A stretch of 64,000 nt of DNA, from contig NC_133566.1 in the NCBI RefSeq assembly GCF_048773025.1, forward strand, positions 12,433,001-12,497,000, in the 5' to 3' direction. Source of the stretch: Camelus bactrianus. Lineage: Eukaryota; Chordata; Mammalia; Artiodactyla; Camelidae. How positions within the stretch are numbered: position 1 is the stretch's first letter; each line of letters begins with the position of its first letter. The notes under the pieces are model-generated. The model did not search any database, had not been told where the DNA came from, and worked only from the letters and a program-made list of their open reading frames with translations. This document shows, in pieces, positions 35,801 through 45,119 of the stretch. The position numbers and the translations under genes were made by a program.

Positions 35801-38800
35801 CATGAGAGTCACATGAGCTGACATTTTTAGAACCATGACTGGCAGCCAAGTAGGGAGGCTCCTGTACATTTAAGCGAGGACTATCTTGATCACCTCTGTA
35901 TTGGGAGGGGCTAGGACATGGTACGGGCTCGGTAATATTTATCCAATGACGGAGTATGACTGTGTCATTAACCCTGTAGCTGCTAACCTCCATGTAGCAC
36001 TTCCAATTTCCCACTAAGTACCAGAGGCATGTCTCTCACCACTGTAGTTGAAATAAAAGAGATAAACGACAAAACTAACAAAATGATAAAAACCAATTAC
36101 CTACCCAGATTACAAAGTTCTTTCTCATGCGTTATCTCCTATGCTCAAAGTGTTCTCTGATTTGGCTGGCATAGATTCTACATCTTCCATTTCACAGATG
36201 AGAAACAGAGGTTCTGAAGTTTGTGTTTGGCTCTATGTCATAGAGCTTGTGAGAGGCCTGAAAAATCAATCTAAGTTTTTCTGACTCTGAGTTTCATGTT
36301 TTGATTGAGGAATTTCCCTTCCACTTTGCCCGCTGACTCGAAGAAGCAGGAATTCCCCTACTCCAAGTCTCTGGTGTGGTTCCTGTGGCCTCAGAGAGAA
36401 TTTCCAGTCAGTTGGCAAGGAGTCTGAGAAGAGGGTCAGAACTGGTCAGGGCGGGGCAGCTGCAGATAGGAAGTCAGACAAGGCCAAGAAGTGGGACAGA
36501 GCAGGTTGAATGTCTATCAGCTGATCTCAAGGAACAAGAGTATCTTCAAATAAATCTTCAGAGCCTGGGGTAAACTCTAGAGAACATGGTAAAAACATCC
36601 AAAGAACAGAAATTGGAGTGGGTGTGTGTCATCAATCACACAAGAAGGTGATGCAGAGGAGAGGATACAGGCTTGTCACCAGAACTCAAGGGCCAGAGGG
36701 AGAATGAGTAATAACAAAGTGGACCTGATTTTTTCTTTATGAAAGAATAAGCATGGCTTAGTATGTATCATCACGACTTTATGAGATGGAACTCGGCCAA
36801 AACATCAAGGAAAAGAGATGGGGGAAGGAATTTGTGCCAGGAGTGATGGGAAACCCATTCTAATAACACAATCACAAATGACCCTAGTAGGAAAGAGAGG
36901 TGCCCATGGGGCTGCACGGGAAATTCTTTCTTTTGCTCAGCTGTGAGTCAGTCCTGAACACAGGATGGAAGGAGGAGCATCTATCAGTGTGACCGCAAAT
37001 AAAGAGAGTGAGTCCTAAAGGAAAATGACGCGTGTGATGACATGTGGACGGCGGCGTTGGACAGCTGTTGGGCAGTTGTCTAGGGTTATGAGAGTTCTGA
37101 AATTTCACACTGAGGACAGTGGCTCATCTATGGACCTTGGAAACTGTTGTTAAAAATCGAACCTAAGCCATCTTTACCTCTTCTCTACCTGGAATCGCAT
37201 TAACCTTTGGTCTAGCCAGTCTCACCACCTTCACCAGTTCTCCACGTCACCGGACTCACAGAATGCCAACAGTTACTATGAGAACGAGGCCAAAGGAAAC
37301 GAGAAGAAGTGGCAGGTCTATGTGCAAAAATTCCATGGAACACAGGGCTCCGAGATGACCTGGCAGCCACGTCAGCACTGTGGTGTATGACTGAGGCTGT
37401 CTCAAACCACCAATGGAAAAGTCACTCGGGGCACAGTCCTACAGACAGCAGGTCACGGCAGTGCCACAGACACACACAGCTCAGGGCCCCAGGCCCTTGC
37501 AGGGGAACGTCTTCCATTCCCCTGCATTATAACTTTGCCTCATGTCAAAGATTCGCTTAAAGAACACAAAATACCCTCTGGTGAATGCAGTGGCCTCTCT
37601 TTAAGATGAAGTCTTATGCCAAAGCTATTTTTCATTATATTTTTATAAATTATGAGAAAGAACAGATAATTAACTTTCATTCTGACTTCCTGATCATTAA
37701 ATATTTCAGTTAAGAATCTCCAGAGACTCCAGCCCATGGGGCTTATTTCACTTGGATGTTCTTTACAGCTGGCAGGTGTGTCCCTGGCCCACAATTTCCT
37801 CTGAATTCATTCAGTAACACTGTGTTTTCATCTTCTCAGCCAGTGTTAGTGTCATCTGCTCTGAGATAATTGGGGGAGACGCACCCACCACCTGAGTACC
37901 TGGGGTTTAGCACAAAGGAAAGGAACCCTGGGTATTATTTCCTGCCCAGTGTCATCGCTTTTAGTGACACCCTGCTGCCATGAGGTCTGTGACTTTCCAG
38001 GATCCTGTGTGTATGTGTGTCTGTGTGTGTGTGTGTGTGTGTGTACACACGTGCACACACACACGCAATTCATGAAACATAACCTAAATGATGAACTGTC
38101 CAAATTGGAGTCAGAAGGTACAATTTTCACAACAGCCATTGTTTGAGACACATGCCTGGTCACCATTAAAGACACCTTGATGTTTGCAGTCAAGGCCCCA
38201 GGGAAGTGAACTACAGCTTCCTTTTGCGAATGTCATACCACATTAGGGTTCAGGTCACAAGAGCAGTGTCTGCAGACAGCTGGCAACTCCTGTGTGGCTT
38301 GTGCATGTCAGAAAGTGAAAACAGCTTCCATTTCAGGGACACAATCACTGAAAATTCGAATGCATTTTCATTTTAAATAACGAGCCTTCTTTCCTGGGCT
38401 GGGAACAGCCTACCCTGACGTCGCAAGATATCTGCCATCCAGACTACAAATACTTTTGAACCATGGGAAGTTTTGTTCTTAAGAGAGAACTGAAAATAAT
38501 GAACAAAGCCACTGACTCTTACTAACCTCATTTTAGAGGTTATGAAATTAACGTGTTTCTGAAATTCAGATTTTATTGACTGCAGCGTATTTTCAGTGTC
38601 ATTTTAAAATTCAAAGATGAGGCCTTAAGCACCTCACTCCCCCTCCAGGTATGCTTATTTCTAAGTGGACGTAATAGCACCTGCTCACCTGTGGTCACTG
38701 AATCTCAAGAGAATCAGGTGAGGACACGTCTTCACACCCCAGTAATTTCACCCCCTGAGCCCCTGAATGTTGAGTCTTGGAGCACAGAAAGCCTACAGGT

Positions 38801-40796
38801 AAACATGGACCACTTTCTTGACTTTGGTCAGTGGGAATTTAAAATGATATTTTTATATAAACAAACAGATGTATTTGGAAGTCAATTTAAAGGTTTGCAT
38901 TTTTTTTAAAGCAAAACACTGGATGTCAAACAATTCTTACACGTGTAGGAGGTAATTTAAATTCTGTTCCCAGACACGGGGTGACTTTGGAAGAGATCCT
39001 TACGCAGCACCCGTATCTGGCAGGACTTAGAAAACTTGCAAAACATGATGAAAACGTGAAATGTTTTTGTTTTGAAGTTTACTGACATGTGGTTCATAAG
39101 TAAGAATCATTTTGAAACTTGTCTTTTCCCAGCTTCTTCTGTTCCCTTTTTCTCTTAGCACGGCACTCCCTCCCCAACGTCTCACTCCCCAACGTCTCAC
39201 CTGTGCAAGACACCTGTCACCCAGGCCACCCTGTATTTGCCTTCACTGTCTTCCCAGATGTATCCTCTTTGGAAAGTATTCCAACCTCCTGCTTTTTTCA
39301 GAAGCCCTTCAAGGCATACTCGTTGGGCGTTCCTTTTGCCTCAGCCAAGTGAAAATGAATGAATCTGGTCTTCTGCATGAGCAGGGGTTTGCAAGCTTAT
39401 GTCTCGGCCTCGCGTGTAATATACTTGAATTTTAGAAATGTTTCTGGCACTGATTAAAGGATAGTTCTAATAATCAGAGTGTCAGAGCCTGCAGCTTCCT
39501 AGGGGAAAGATCGCTCTAGAAAGTCGGGTCTTCACAGGCGCAAGGCCAGTCGCTGGGAAGCTCTCGGCCTCAGATTCAAGCACATGTTTCTATCAACTAC
39601 GTATGGGGACGTTACTATAAAAACCATACCCTGGCATCAGCTTTGGAGAGGTCATTCCTACCTGGTACCAGGTCACCTCTGGACTCTGTGCATCACTTTG
39701 GTGGCTGAGACCGGGGCAGCGAATGGAGTCCATGCTGCCGAGAAGAAGGCTTTGCTTATATGACACGGGGCTCCCACAGGATATGTTTGTCTTGGGTTTA
39801 ACTTCTAAGATCATCTTGACACAACAGGCCTCGTCCTGGGGGCTCCTAGGAGAGTTAACAAGGTCCTGTGAACAAGGTCCTTGTTATATCCAGATAACAA
39901 AGTATTTGGGAATGTTTTCAGATAGGAATGCATTTGAGACATACCTAATCCTAGGTCTACAAGTATATGACCCAGCATCCTTCATCCCTGTGGTCAAAAA
40001 ATGAAGGGTTCTCCTGTCCTTGTTGATGTGAGGATAGTTTTGAGTAATTTCTACTAGTGGACCTCCATTCTGAGGTTGTAGATACCATTGGACATCGGAC
40101 AAGTTCTTACTACCACTGCAGGGCAGGTGATCAGAGCCTTGGGTTGGTGAGAGTTGACTTCTGTAGTAGGAGTGGGATTTCCATGGCTCTGGCAAATCAC
40201 AAAATAAGACAAACTCTTCCCCACATCTTGCAGTGTATGTCCTAGGAAGCGTTTTGGTGGAGCAGTCTGAAAACCACGACACACAAAGCAACACAGAAAC
40301 ACATTAGAAGATGAAATTGTAACTTGTATTTGCAAAGAGCACTTGGTTTAACCAGGGATTAATCTGCCTGGGGTGTCTTTCTTATTCACTGTTCCCATTT
40401 TGTGGGGAAGAGAAGTTCATATTCTAACTCGCCCTGGACTTCAGCATCACCGGTAGCAACACAGATTTCCTGTTAAAGATGGCCAACTCACCTTTCATTC
40501 CTCATCTGTTTCCACTGAACAGCCAGCTACAGTAACTGGGCTCCCCAACAATGCCTGGCATCAACCAAAACCTGTTCACCCCAGTAATTTCTCCTCCCAC
40601 CCCCATCTTGATAGTAGAAAGGAAATGCTCTGTATGATTATGTCATGCTGATGTATCAGAATACCTGTCCCTTTTGAGCTTGACTGTAAGACCCACAACG
40701 TTAACATGAAAAGTAGAAAACCCTACCTGAGATGTCAGGTCCTTCCAGTCTCCCTGACGCGACAAGCCAGAGAAGCATCCAGCCCAAATAAAGCAT
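22863..40796 (-). CDS. IL18RAP: IL18RAP, interleukin-18 receptor accessory protein (beta chain), complete coding region in ten exons
   Basis: IL18RAP pairs with IL18R1 on T, NK and myeloid cells; it does not bind IL-18 well alone but completes the high-affinity complex and joins TIR-MyD88 signalling to NF-kB and MAP kinases. Ten exons (40727-40796, 39945-40266, 39662-39845, 34250-34400, 29992-30057, 28539-28662, 27978-28129, 26764-26901, 24025-24198, 22863-23269) sum to 1788 bases: 595 codons plus TAG. Human is 599 residues from memory. Order: signal peptide (about 1-20), three Ig-like domains (about 24-131, 132-243, 253-356), transmembrane helix (about 357-381), TIR domain (about 406-560) with box 1 FDAFVSYAK, box 2 LCLLERDVVPGG and the box 3 FW pair in NSRFW. 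All intron phases agree and every junction is GT-AG, so the gene appears intact. IL18R1 lies upstream on the same strand. Confidence 0.97.
23804..23846. repeat. (TA)n(T)n simple repeat in IL18RAP intron 9
   Basis: About 11 TA units followed by about 20 T. It is likely the remains of a transposon A-tail or a slippage tract; the flanking sequence is not assignable. Confidence 0.9.
24025..24198 (-). CDS. IL18RAP: IL18RAP coding exon 9 (TIR domain, first half)
   Basis: Acceptor is TCCGCAG|ATAAA; donor is CAGGAG|GTAGGT. It encodes DKKEFDAFVSYAKLSSLESE to GYTLCLLERDVVPGG, i.e. TIR box 1 (FDAFVSYAK) and box 2 with the BB-loop region (RDVVPGG). Phase 1 at both ends. Confidence 0.97.
24199..26763. 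other. IL18RAP intron 8
   Basis: Non-coding. Includes the palindrome GCGCATGCGC at 24605-24614 and MIR-like wording near 24690-24780. No repeats of certain family. Confidence 0.6.
24605..24614. promoter_or_regulatory. NRF1-like palindrome
   Basis: GCGCATGCGC matches the core of the NRF1 site (TGCGCATGCGCA). It sits inside IL18RAP intron 8, away from any known promoter. Confidence 0.35.
26764..26901 (-). CDS. IL18RAP: IL18RAP coding exon 8 (transmembrane segment)
   Basis: Acceptor is CCCCCCAG|TGCTG; donor is CGGGG|GTGAGA. It encodes about residues 357-402: a hydrophobic run starting VLFLYILLGTVTSLAGALAA, then the cytosolic juxtamembrane part RYWIELVLLYRTYQSTDETL. The exon is GC- and CpG-rich and the helix is richer in Ala and Gly than human (recalled as LLYILLGTIGTLVAVLAASA). 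The frame is phase 1 at both ends. Confidence 0.95.
26902..27977. other. IL18RAP intron 7
   Basis: Non-coding; CpG-rich next to exon 8. Short AATGAATGAATG runs near 27448 and 27715 resemble L2 tails. Confidence 0.55.
27978..28129 (-). CDS. IL18RAP: IL18RAP coding exon 7 (third Ig-like domain, second half)
   Basis: Acceptor is TTTCCCAG|TGTTAAA; donor is AAAGGAG|GTGAGCC. It encodes SVKSTLKDEIIERVFFLKEV then TQRDLRRTFTCFAQNSIGNT and THSVQLKEKKG. The second Ig cysteine (FTCFAQN) and the sequon NTT are present. Ends in phase 1. Confidence 0.96.
28539..28662 (-). CDS. IL18RAP: IL18RAP coding exon 6 (third Ig-like domain, first half)
   Basis: Acceptor is CTTTCAG|GAAAG; donor is GAAAAG|GTAAGA. It encodes GKPLTLNCTARFGFEINFKP and VIRWYIKDSEQEWEVPVPEE, carrying the first Ig cysteine (LNC) and tryptophan (IRW) of the domain and a sequon NCT. 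Ends in phase 2. Confidence 0.96.
29388..29403 (-). promoter_or_regulatory. CTCF-like binding motif in IL18RAP intron 5
   Basis: Minus strand reads CCACTAGGTGGCGGTA, which satisfies every position of the core consensus CCASYAGRKGGCRSYR, and is preceded by TGA. Same orientation as the motif at 15806-15821. Confidence 0.72.
29885..29960 (-). repeat. MIR SINE fragment
   Basis: ACAGATTTATAAACTGAGGC TTCGAAAGATTAGGTCACTG and GGTCACAACACCAGTCAATG follow the reverse MIR core. Confidence 0.65.
29992..30057 (-). CDS. IL18RAP: IL18RAP coding exon 5 (linker to third Ig-like domain)
   Basis: A 66-base exon too short to stand out as an ORF. Acceptor is CTTTTAG|TGAAG and donor is CTGG|GTAAGG. It encodes VKNTNLKPDILDPVKDTLEA then EL, next to the human text TKLKPDILDPVEDTLEVELG. 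Both ends are phase 1. Confidence 0.94.
30640..31815 (+). mobile_element. L2 LINE, ORF2 portion (first segment)
   Basis: CCAAAGTCACCAGGGACCTC, GACTGCTTTGG and the later ACTCATCCAGGCCAGAAAGC and AAATCCATCAACATGTCC are L2 ORF2 phrases on the plus strand. It lies antisense to IL18RAP in intron 4. Open frames here (for example 30561-31256) are CT-rich L2 text, not genes. Confidence 0.75.
31820..31960 (+). mobile_element. L1 3' end inserted within the L2
   Basis: GAAATTCATCAAAGTGTACC TCTGAAGCATGTG and CATACCGCAATAAAGGTGTT match the end of older L1 elements and split L2-like text on both sides. Confidence 0.6.
31963..32885 (+). mobile_element. L2 LINE, 3' portion (second segment or second copy)
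   Basis: Resumes at CATCCTTTAAGAACATGAGT, then at 32200-32420 returns to an earlier part of L2 (GGCCACCATCAGCAATTGCC, GCAGAGTGATCCATCTCAAG) and runs to GCTGTTCCTTCTGCCTGGAA and the terminal CAACAAACAATTGTGTAAGA. The order implies two overlapping copies or a local duplication. Confidence 0.75.
32886..33365. other. IL18RAP intron 4, unassigned
   Basis: Nothing recognised. Confidence 0.45.
33366..33910 (+). mobile_element. Old LINE L1 (ORF2 C-terminal region and 3' UTR)
   Basis: CACAGAAGAATAAACCCAGT, GCCAGTAAACATATGACAAG and ATTCAGCTTCGTTGGTGGTC, then GGTGCAAACTGACAAGG follow old L1 ORF2 text. Confidence 0.8.
34250..34400 (-). CDS. IL18RAP: IL18RAP coding exon 4 (end of second Ig-like domain)
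   Basis: Acceptor is GGGTTAG|AATGG; donor is ATTG|GTGAGT. It encodes NGKLLPEERRSPIEVDEIYD, then the Ig strand YHQGTYVCDYTRSDNASSWT and VRAVVQVKTI. The Ig cysteine in TYVCDY and the sequon NAS are present. Starts in phase 0 and ends in phase 1, consistent with exon 5. Confidence 0.96.
35040..35300 (+). mobile_element. L2 LINE fragment
   Basis: GGATGAAGTTCAAAATCCTT CACGGCCTGGTCTTGCC is the L2 phrase AAGTCCAAACTCCTTACCATGGCC in diverged form; the CT-rich text after it also fits. Confidence 0.65.
36105..36295 (-). repeat. MIR SINE fragment
   Basis: CATTTCACAGATGAGAAACA GAGGTTCTGAAG and TCATAGAGCTTGTGAGAGGC keep the reverse MIR order. Confidence 0.75.
38005..38067. repeat. (GT)n(AC)n microsatellite with dyad symmetry
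   Basis: A run of TG units turns directly into a run of CA units (GTGTGTGTGTACACACGTGC then ACACACACACGC). The two arms are complementary to each other. Confidence 0.95.
39662..39845 (-). CDS. IL18RAP: IL18RAP coding exon 3 (start of second Ig-like domain)
   Basis: It encodes RSPQDEACCVKMILEV through PEVTWYQ, matching the human second domain. The acceptor is CTCTCCTAG followed immediately by GAG, a tandem NAGNAG site. The upstream AG is chosen because it gives I-R-S-P, like human I-K-S-P; use of the downstream AG would remove one residue. The donor is CAG|GTAGGA, phase 0. The intron separating it from exon 2 is only 99 bases (39846-39944). Confidence 0.92.
39945..40266 (-). CDS. IL18RAP: IL18RAP coding exon 2 (first Ig-like domain)
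   Basis: Acceptor is minus TTTTCAG|ACTGC; donor is ATTAG|GTATGT. It encodes about residues 24-131, including EEFVLFCDLPEP, NLSDVQWYLQP and the domain-closing GSYTCRPRI, all recognisable against human IL18RAP. The sequon NLS is present. The open frame continues into the intron beyond the donor, which is why a raw ORF overshoots here. Confidence 0.95.
40727..40796 (-). CDS. IL18RAP: IL18RAP coding exon 1 (signal peptide)
   Basis: Minus-strand ATG at 40794-40796 opens MLYLGWMLLWLVASG, a typical short secretory signal that aligns with human MLCLGWIFLWLVAGE. The exon ends at CAG|GTAGGG in phase 1. The sequence to its right (40797 upward) is presumed 5' UTR and promoter; no TATA box stands out. 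Confidence 0.93.
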
Positions 40797-41535
40797 TCTT
40801 CTCCCCAGGTCCTGTCATCACTTCAGTACGTTTGTTCTGGTCCCAGAGGAGAGGGCCTCGTAACTCAGAGCTCCACCCTGAGGATCTTCTTCATTTCTGC
40901 AAATCAAGAAATGGGAAATGAAGAAATCAGAACCAGCAATCAAAACGCAAGTCACACAGGAAGCTTTGAAAGGGCAGGTCCTACCCCGACGAGCCCTCCC
41001 ATGTCCACACGTGAGTGATATTTCCAACGGTGTGTGGCAGCCCCTGCACATGTCACTTCTTACACAACTAAAGGGGGGACCATCTCAGGCTCACGGTACC
41101 TTTTGCAGGTGTGCTCCACGTGGTGTGTTCTTTGGGCACCATTTCTTCATGGAATACCCTTTTCTTCCTTTTCTTGAAGTTCTGACCTAGTACATATATT
41201 TTTGTGAGTAATTTGGAAAGAGTTACATAAAAATTTTTCCCCAAAAGGTGATCCAAGTTGAATGAATATGTCAGACCGAGTACGTCTATGCTGCTACTTT
41301 GCCATAACTGTTAGCAAATAGGGGCTGTTTGACTCTTTGTGTCCCCCCACCACCAAATAAAACAGGGGAAGTTGTCACTGGACGGTGTTTCTACCAGTTC
41401 TCTGACGTATAAAAGGGGAAGAAGGTCACCCCAAGTCAGAGAACGAGGTCCTGTCTGTGGTTTTATCTCCTTTGTTGATGGGGTGGCTGTTGGAGCCTTC
41501 AAACCATTTAGAAGAGATGAGAGATGAGGATGCTG
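40797..41535 (-). promoter_or_regulatory. IL18RAP 5' flank, presumed 5' UTR/promoter
   Basis: Sequence directly upstream of the IL18RAP start codon. No TATA box, CpG island or upstream coding exon recognised. A non-coding first exon farther right cannot be excluded. Confidence 0.35.
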
Positions 41536-41539
41536 GGTG

Positions 41540-41910
41540 GGAGTCCTGGTTTGTTCAGGCTGCCGTAACAGAAGACCAAAGACTGGGTGGCTTATAAACA
41601 GCAGAAATTTACTTCTCACAGTTCTGGAGTCTGGGAAGCCCACGGTCAAGGCAGCAGCACAGACGCCTCCCGGTGAGGGCCCGCCTCCTGGTTTACAACC
41701 AGCACCCAGCGTTACGTCCTCACGCGGTGGAAGGGGCTACCCATCTCTTTGGGGTCTCTTTGACAAGGCACTAAATCCTATTCATGAGGGCTTCTCCCTC
41801 CTGACCTAAGTACCCCTTGAAGTTCTCACCTCCTAATATCATTAACTTCGGGGTTAGAATTTCAACATATAAACTGAAAGGAGGGGGCACAAACACTCAG
41901 ACCACAGCAG
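41540..41910 (+). repeat. Old mammal-wide interspersed repeat, family name uncertain
   Basis: The text TTCAGGCTGCCGTAACAGAA, GACTGGGTGGCTTATAAACA, CTCACAGTTCTGGAGTCTGG, TCCTAATATCATTAACTTCG and CAAACACTCAGACCACAGCA is a familiar, frequent mammalian repeat. I cannot assign its class with certainty; it is degraded and has no coding content. Confidence 0.6.
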
Positions 41911-42705
41911 TGGGTAACATTTGATTATTATTTAACCTTTGAGCCAAAAATATTGATAATTTCACTATAGAACAGTTGTATCTGCTTCTCAGAGTTCTGA
42001 ACTATTATCACTATTATAAAAATAATCTATGTTTTATTCTTGGGGTTATAGGAATAAAGGAACTTAACCCCCAAACTGCAGCTAAAAATTTCTCCTGGAA
42101 CACTCCTGTACTGCCTTAGGCACTTTAAGTGGTGGGGGGCCAGCGGTGCAGGGGATAAAACAAACGGTATTGCCTCTGCGCTCAAGGGTCAGTCATAGTG
42201 TGGAAAACCATGTTAAAGAAAAAGTTACTCTGACACTTGTTAAAACAGTGAGGAAGACTTTGTTCAAGGCTATTCCAACAGGGGAGAGAAACCAAGCTCA
42301 ACTCAGAACACAACAAGGACCGGCGAGGATTTGTAGTTGACCAAGAGGGTGAGCCTCAGAGGGTGGGAAACCACAAAGCGAAGACGTCAAGAGTAGGAGA
42401 ATTCTGACTGAAGCGTCCAACAAGATCCTTGCTAATGACAGATTAAGGACTTAAATAGCAAAGGTGGGAGATGAGGTATCAAATAACAAGGATGAGAGGA
42501 TGACTACGCAAAATTCCCTGCTAAGACTGGACTGGGCAGACCAGTCAGGGTGAAGGCCGAGGTCGAGGCCCACCTGAGAAGAGGTCTCAAGGAGCTTGAT
42601 TAAAATTTGATGAGGAAAAGAGTCTTTGTCAACACAAGTAAGCAAATAAACAGTGACAGGAAAATGCAACGACAAACAAATGCAGTGATAACAGAAAAGA
42701 AAAAA
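41911..42705. other. Intergenic, nothing recognised
   Basis: No gene seen; ends in the A/G-rich approach to the purine tract. Confidence 0.45.
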
Positions 42706-42709
42706 TTAA

Positions 42710-42775
42710 AGAGGGAAGGAAAGGGAAGAGAAAGAGAAGGAGGGAGGGAGGGAGGAAGGGAGGAAGATTAAAGAA

Positions 42776-42847
<72 letters not shown>

Positions 42848-43190
42848 AAAGAAAGAAAGAAAGAAAGAAAGAAAGGAAGAAAAAATGAACGGAAGGAAAG
42901 GAAGAAAGAAAGAATGGAAGGAAAGGAAGGAAGGAAGGGAAGGAAGGAAGGAAGGAGGGAAGGAAGGAAGGAAGGAAGGAAGGAAGGAAGGAAGGAAGGA
43001 AAGGAAAGGAAAGGAAAGGAAAGGAAAGGAAAGGAAAGGAAAGGAAAGGAAAGGGAAGGGAAGGGAAGGGAAGGGAAGGGAAGGGAAGGGAAGGGAAGGG
43101 AAGGGAAGGGAAGGGAAGGGAAGGGAAGGGAAGGGAAGGGAAGGGAAGGGAAGGGAAGGAAAGGGAAGGGAAGGAAGAGAGAGGAAAGTT
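42710..43190. repeat. Long polypurine microsatellite: (GAAA)n, (GGAA)n, (GGAAA)n, (GGGAA)n
   Basis: About 480 bases with almost only A and G on the plus strand. The unit changes in blocks: GAAA (about 42776-42880), GGAA mixed (42890-43000), GGAAA (43000-43050), GGGAA (43050-43175). Long open frames on both strands are artefacts of the repeat. It lies about 1.9-2.4 kb upstream of the IL18RAP start codon. Confidence 0.97.
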
Positions 43191-44555
43191 TTACTGAGCA
43201 TCACGTGGCCACTCAGAAAGTTCTCTTTAAAAGTCTTCTTCCCACAACACTTCTGTTTCTTGGACAGCTGACAAAATCAATCTTTCTTCTCTCAACCTCT
43301 GTCTCTGTGTCTGTCTCTCTGTCTCTCAGTTCCCCTCCCTCCTCTTTCTCTCCATATCTAACCAGTCATGCAGGTTCCTCTCCCCACTCTTCCATGTGCT
43401 CACTGGCCATTCCTGCAACCGCTCCCTCCGCCCAGACTTTCCCAGGACACTTCTCTCCAGGAATCTCCATCTTTTCTCACAAATAAGTACTTGGCTTTCT
43501 TCATCTTATAAATTCTTCACTTTCAACCCTTTAGACACTGACACACACACCATGTCTCCAACATCTTCAGATGCAGGAGAAGGGAGTAATTTTAATATTT
43601 ATAAACTATTTATGAGTCACTATGTTTCCCTGACAGAAACATTGAACTTGAGGTGCCTTTGGAGGTGCAAATGGAGCATTCCAAGGGCAGCCAGGCGGGG
43701 CTCCAGGAGGGGTCTGGAGCACGGGAAGTTCAAGCCACAGGAGTCTGGAAACTACAAGGAAAGGGCAGACAGACTTCCCTGAGGAGCACCAGCCTGCAAG
43801 GGTGGGTCAGGGCCAAGGGTAAGTTTACAAGGATAAACCGAAAATGAAGAAAAGAAACAGAACACAGAGCCCACCATGACACGAAACACAGAGAACGTTT
43901 GGAGAGAAGGCTAGATGTTGATGTCAGAAGCTGCAGAGAAGTGGGGCCTGGAAAGGACTGGATGGTTTCCACTGGATTTGGCCACTGATAGATCAGACCA
44001 GTGTGTGCAGAGGGGTTGAGGTGATGGAGGGCTGCCCTGATGGGGGCGAGGGTGTCAGGGAAGGGACGTGGGGACTGGGGACGAGCCACACCATCCGAAC
44101 GCTACACTGCACAGCATGGAAGGCTGGAGGTGTTTCCTCGTGTGTGACATGAGCCCACCATGAAGAAGGAGCTGGCAGGGTAGCAGGTCAAATATAAGCG
44201 AGAGTGAGGAGAGAGTCGTGGATGGACTTCTATGAAGATGAACCCAGAAAGCCACAAGACATTATCTTGGATGGAGGTGGATGGAGTCGTGTACGGTGGG
44301 ACGTCTCTCCAGACCAGTTTGCCCAGGTGGGGCCAGAAGTGCAGGATGTTTCCTCTTGGCTGCTGACCTGCTGAGAGGGGAGCATGCTCGGGGAAGAAGC
44401 AGCTCCACAGAGGGGCAGGGGGCCTCGGAGAGCGCTGGGGACAGGCCTGGAGTCCCTGCATTACTTACACCAGTTGACGACGGCTGGTGGTTCTTCTTGC
44501 CAAGACGTTGATCAAGGAACAAGACAGGATAAGCAACTGCCTGTCAAGGTGCGGT
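43191..44555. other. Intergenic, nothing recognised
   Basis: CT-rich at 43270-43340 (TCTG/TCTC runs). No gene seen; small frames have no resemblance to known proteins. Confidence 0.45.
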
Positions 44556-44559
44556 TGGC

Positions 44560-45105
44560 CCCCCACCCCCACTTTCGCTTCCTTTCCCCACAAAGCCCCT
44601 GAGGGAACGGTGTCCCCATTTCCAGCTACCAGAAGCATCTTCCTAAAACACAAGCCTGTGGACGTCATCTCGGTGCTAATAACCTCACCAGCCCCACCGC
44701 CCGTGAGGCTCCATTCCAAAGCACCATGTGGGCCTGCCTGGACTCTCCAATTCAAACCCCCGTATGACTTGACTGGCTGTCTCATGTCTCGTCTGGCCTT
44801 CCATCCCCAGAAGGACCAAGACCTTCCCTGACCACCTGCGTGAGGGAATTCCTCCGTCCTTACTCATCACTGTGCCAGCCAGCAACCATCTCTCTTATTA
44901 CTCAGTTGATATTACTTCATCTTAGCACACATTATGGTCTGAAAATACCTTGTTTCGAAAACTTCTCCCCCAACTAGAATCGGAGCTCCTTGCCAGCCGG
45001 GACCGAGTCCGTCTTTACAGCCCGCGTGCTGTCTCCTGTCACCAGGAACAGGCACTGGCTCACAACAGGGGTTCAGGAAGTCCTTGCTCAGAATTTATTT
45101 ACACC
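44560..45105 (+). mobile_element. L2 LINE fragment(s), 3' region
   Basis: CCAAGACCTTCCCTGACCAC near 44815, then CAACTAGAATCGGAGCTCCT TGCCAGCCGGGACC and GGCACTGGCTCACAACAGGG reproduce the L2 3' UTR layout. Confidence 0.6.
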
Positions 45106-45119
45106 GTGGCATTAATTGT

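Larger units (their letters stand above)
34401..39661. other. IL18RAP intron 3
   Basis: The longest IL18RAP intron in the coding part (5261 bases). It holds an L2 piece (35040-35300), a MIR (36105-36295) and a GT/CA microsatellite (38005-38067). The remaining sequence is unassigned. Confidence 0.6.

Noticed and set aside
22863-40796. A camelid counterpart of the human microRNA MIR4772, recalled as lying in IL18RAP
   Set aside because: I looked for the recalled core TGATCAGGCAAA and its complement in the introns and did not see it. Recall of the sequence is imperfect, so absence is not proven.
42629-43486. Lys/Gly/Glu-rich and Ser/Phe/Pro-rich frames of about 130-190 codons on both strands
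   Set aside because: Products of the purine microsatellite; periodic repeats stay open in all frames and have no gene structure.
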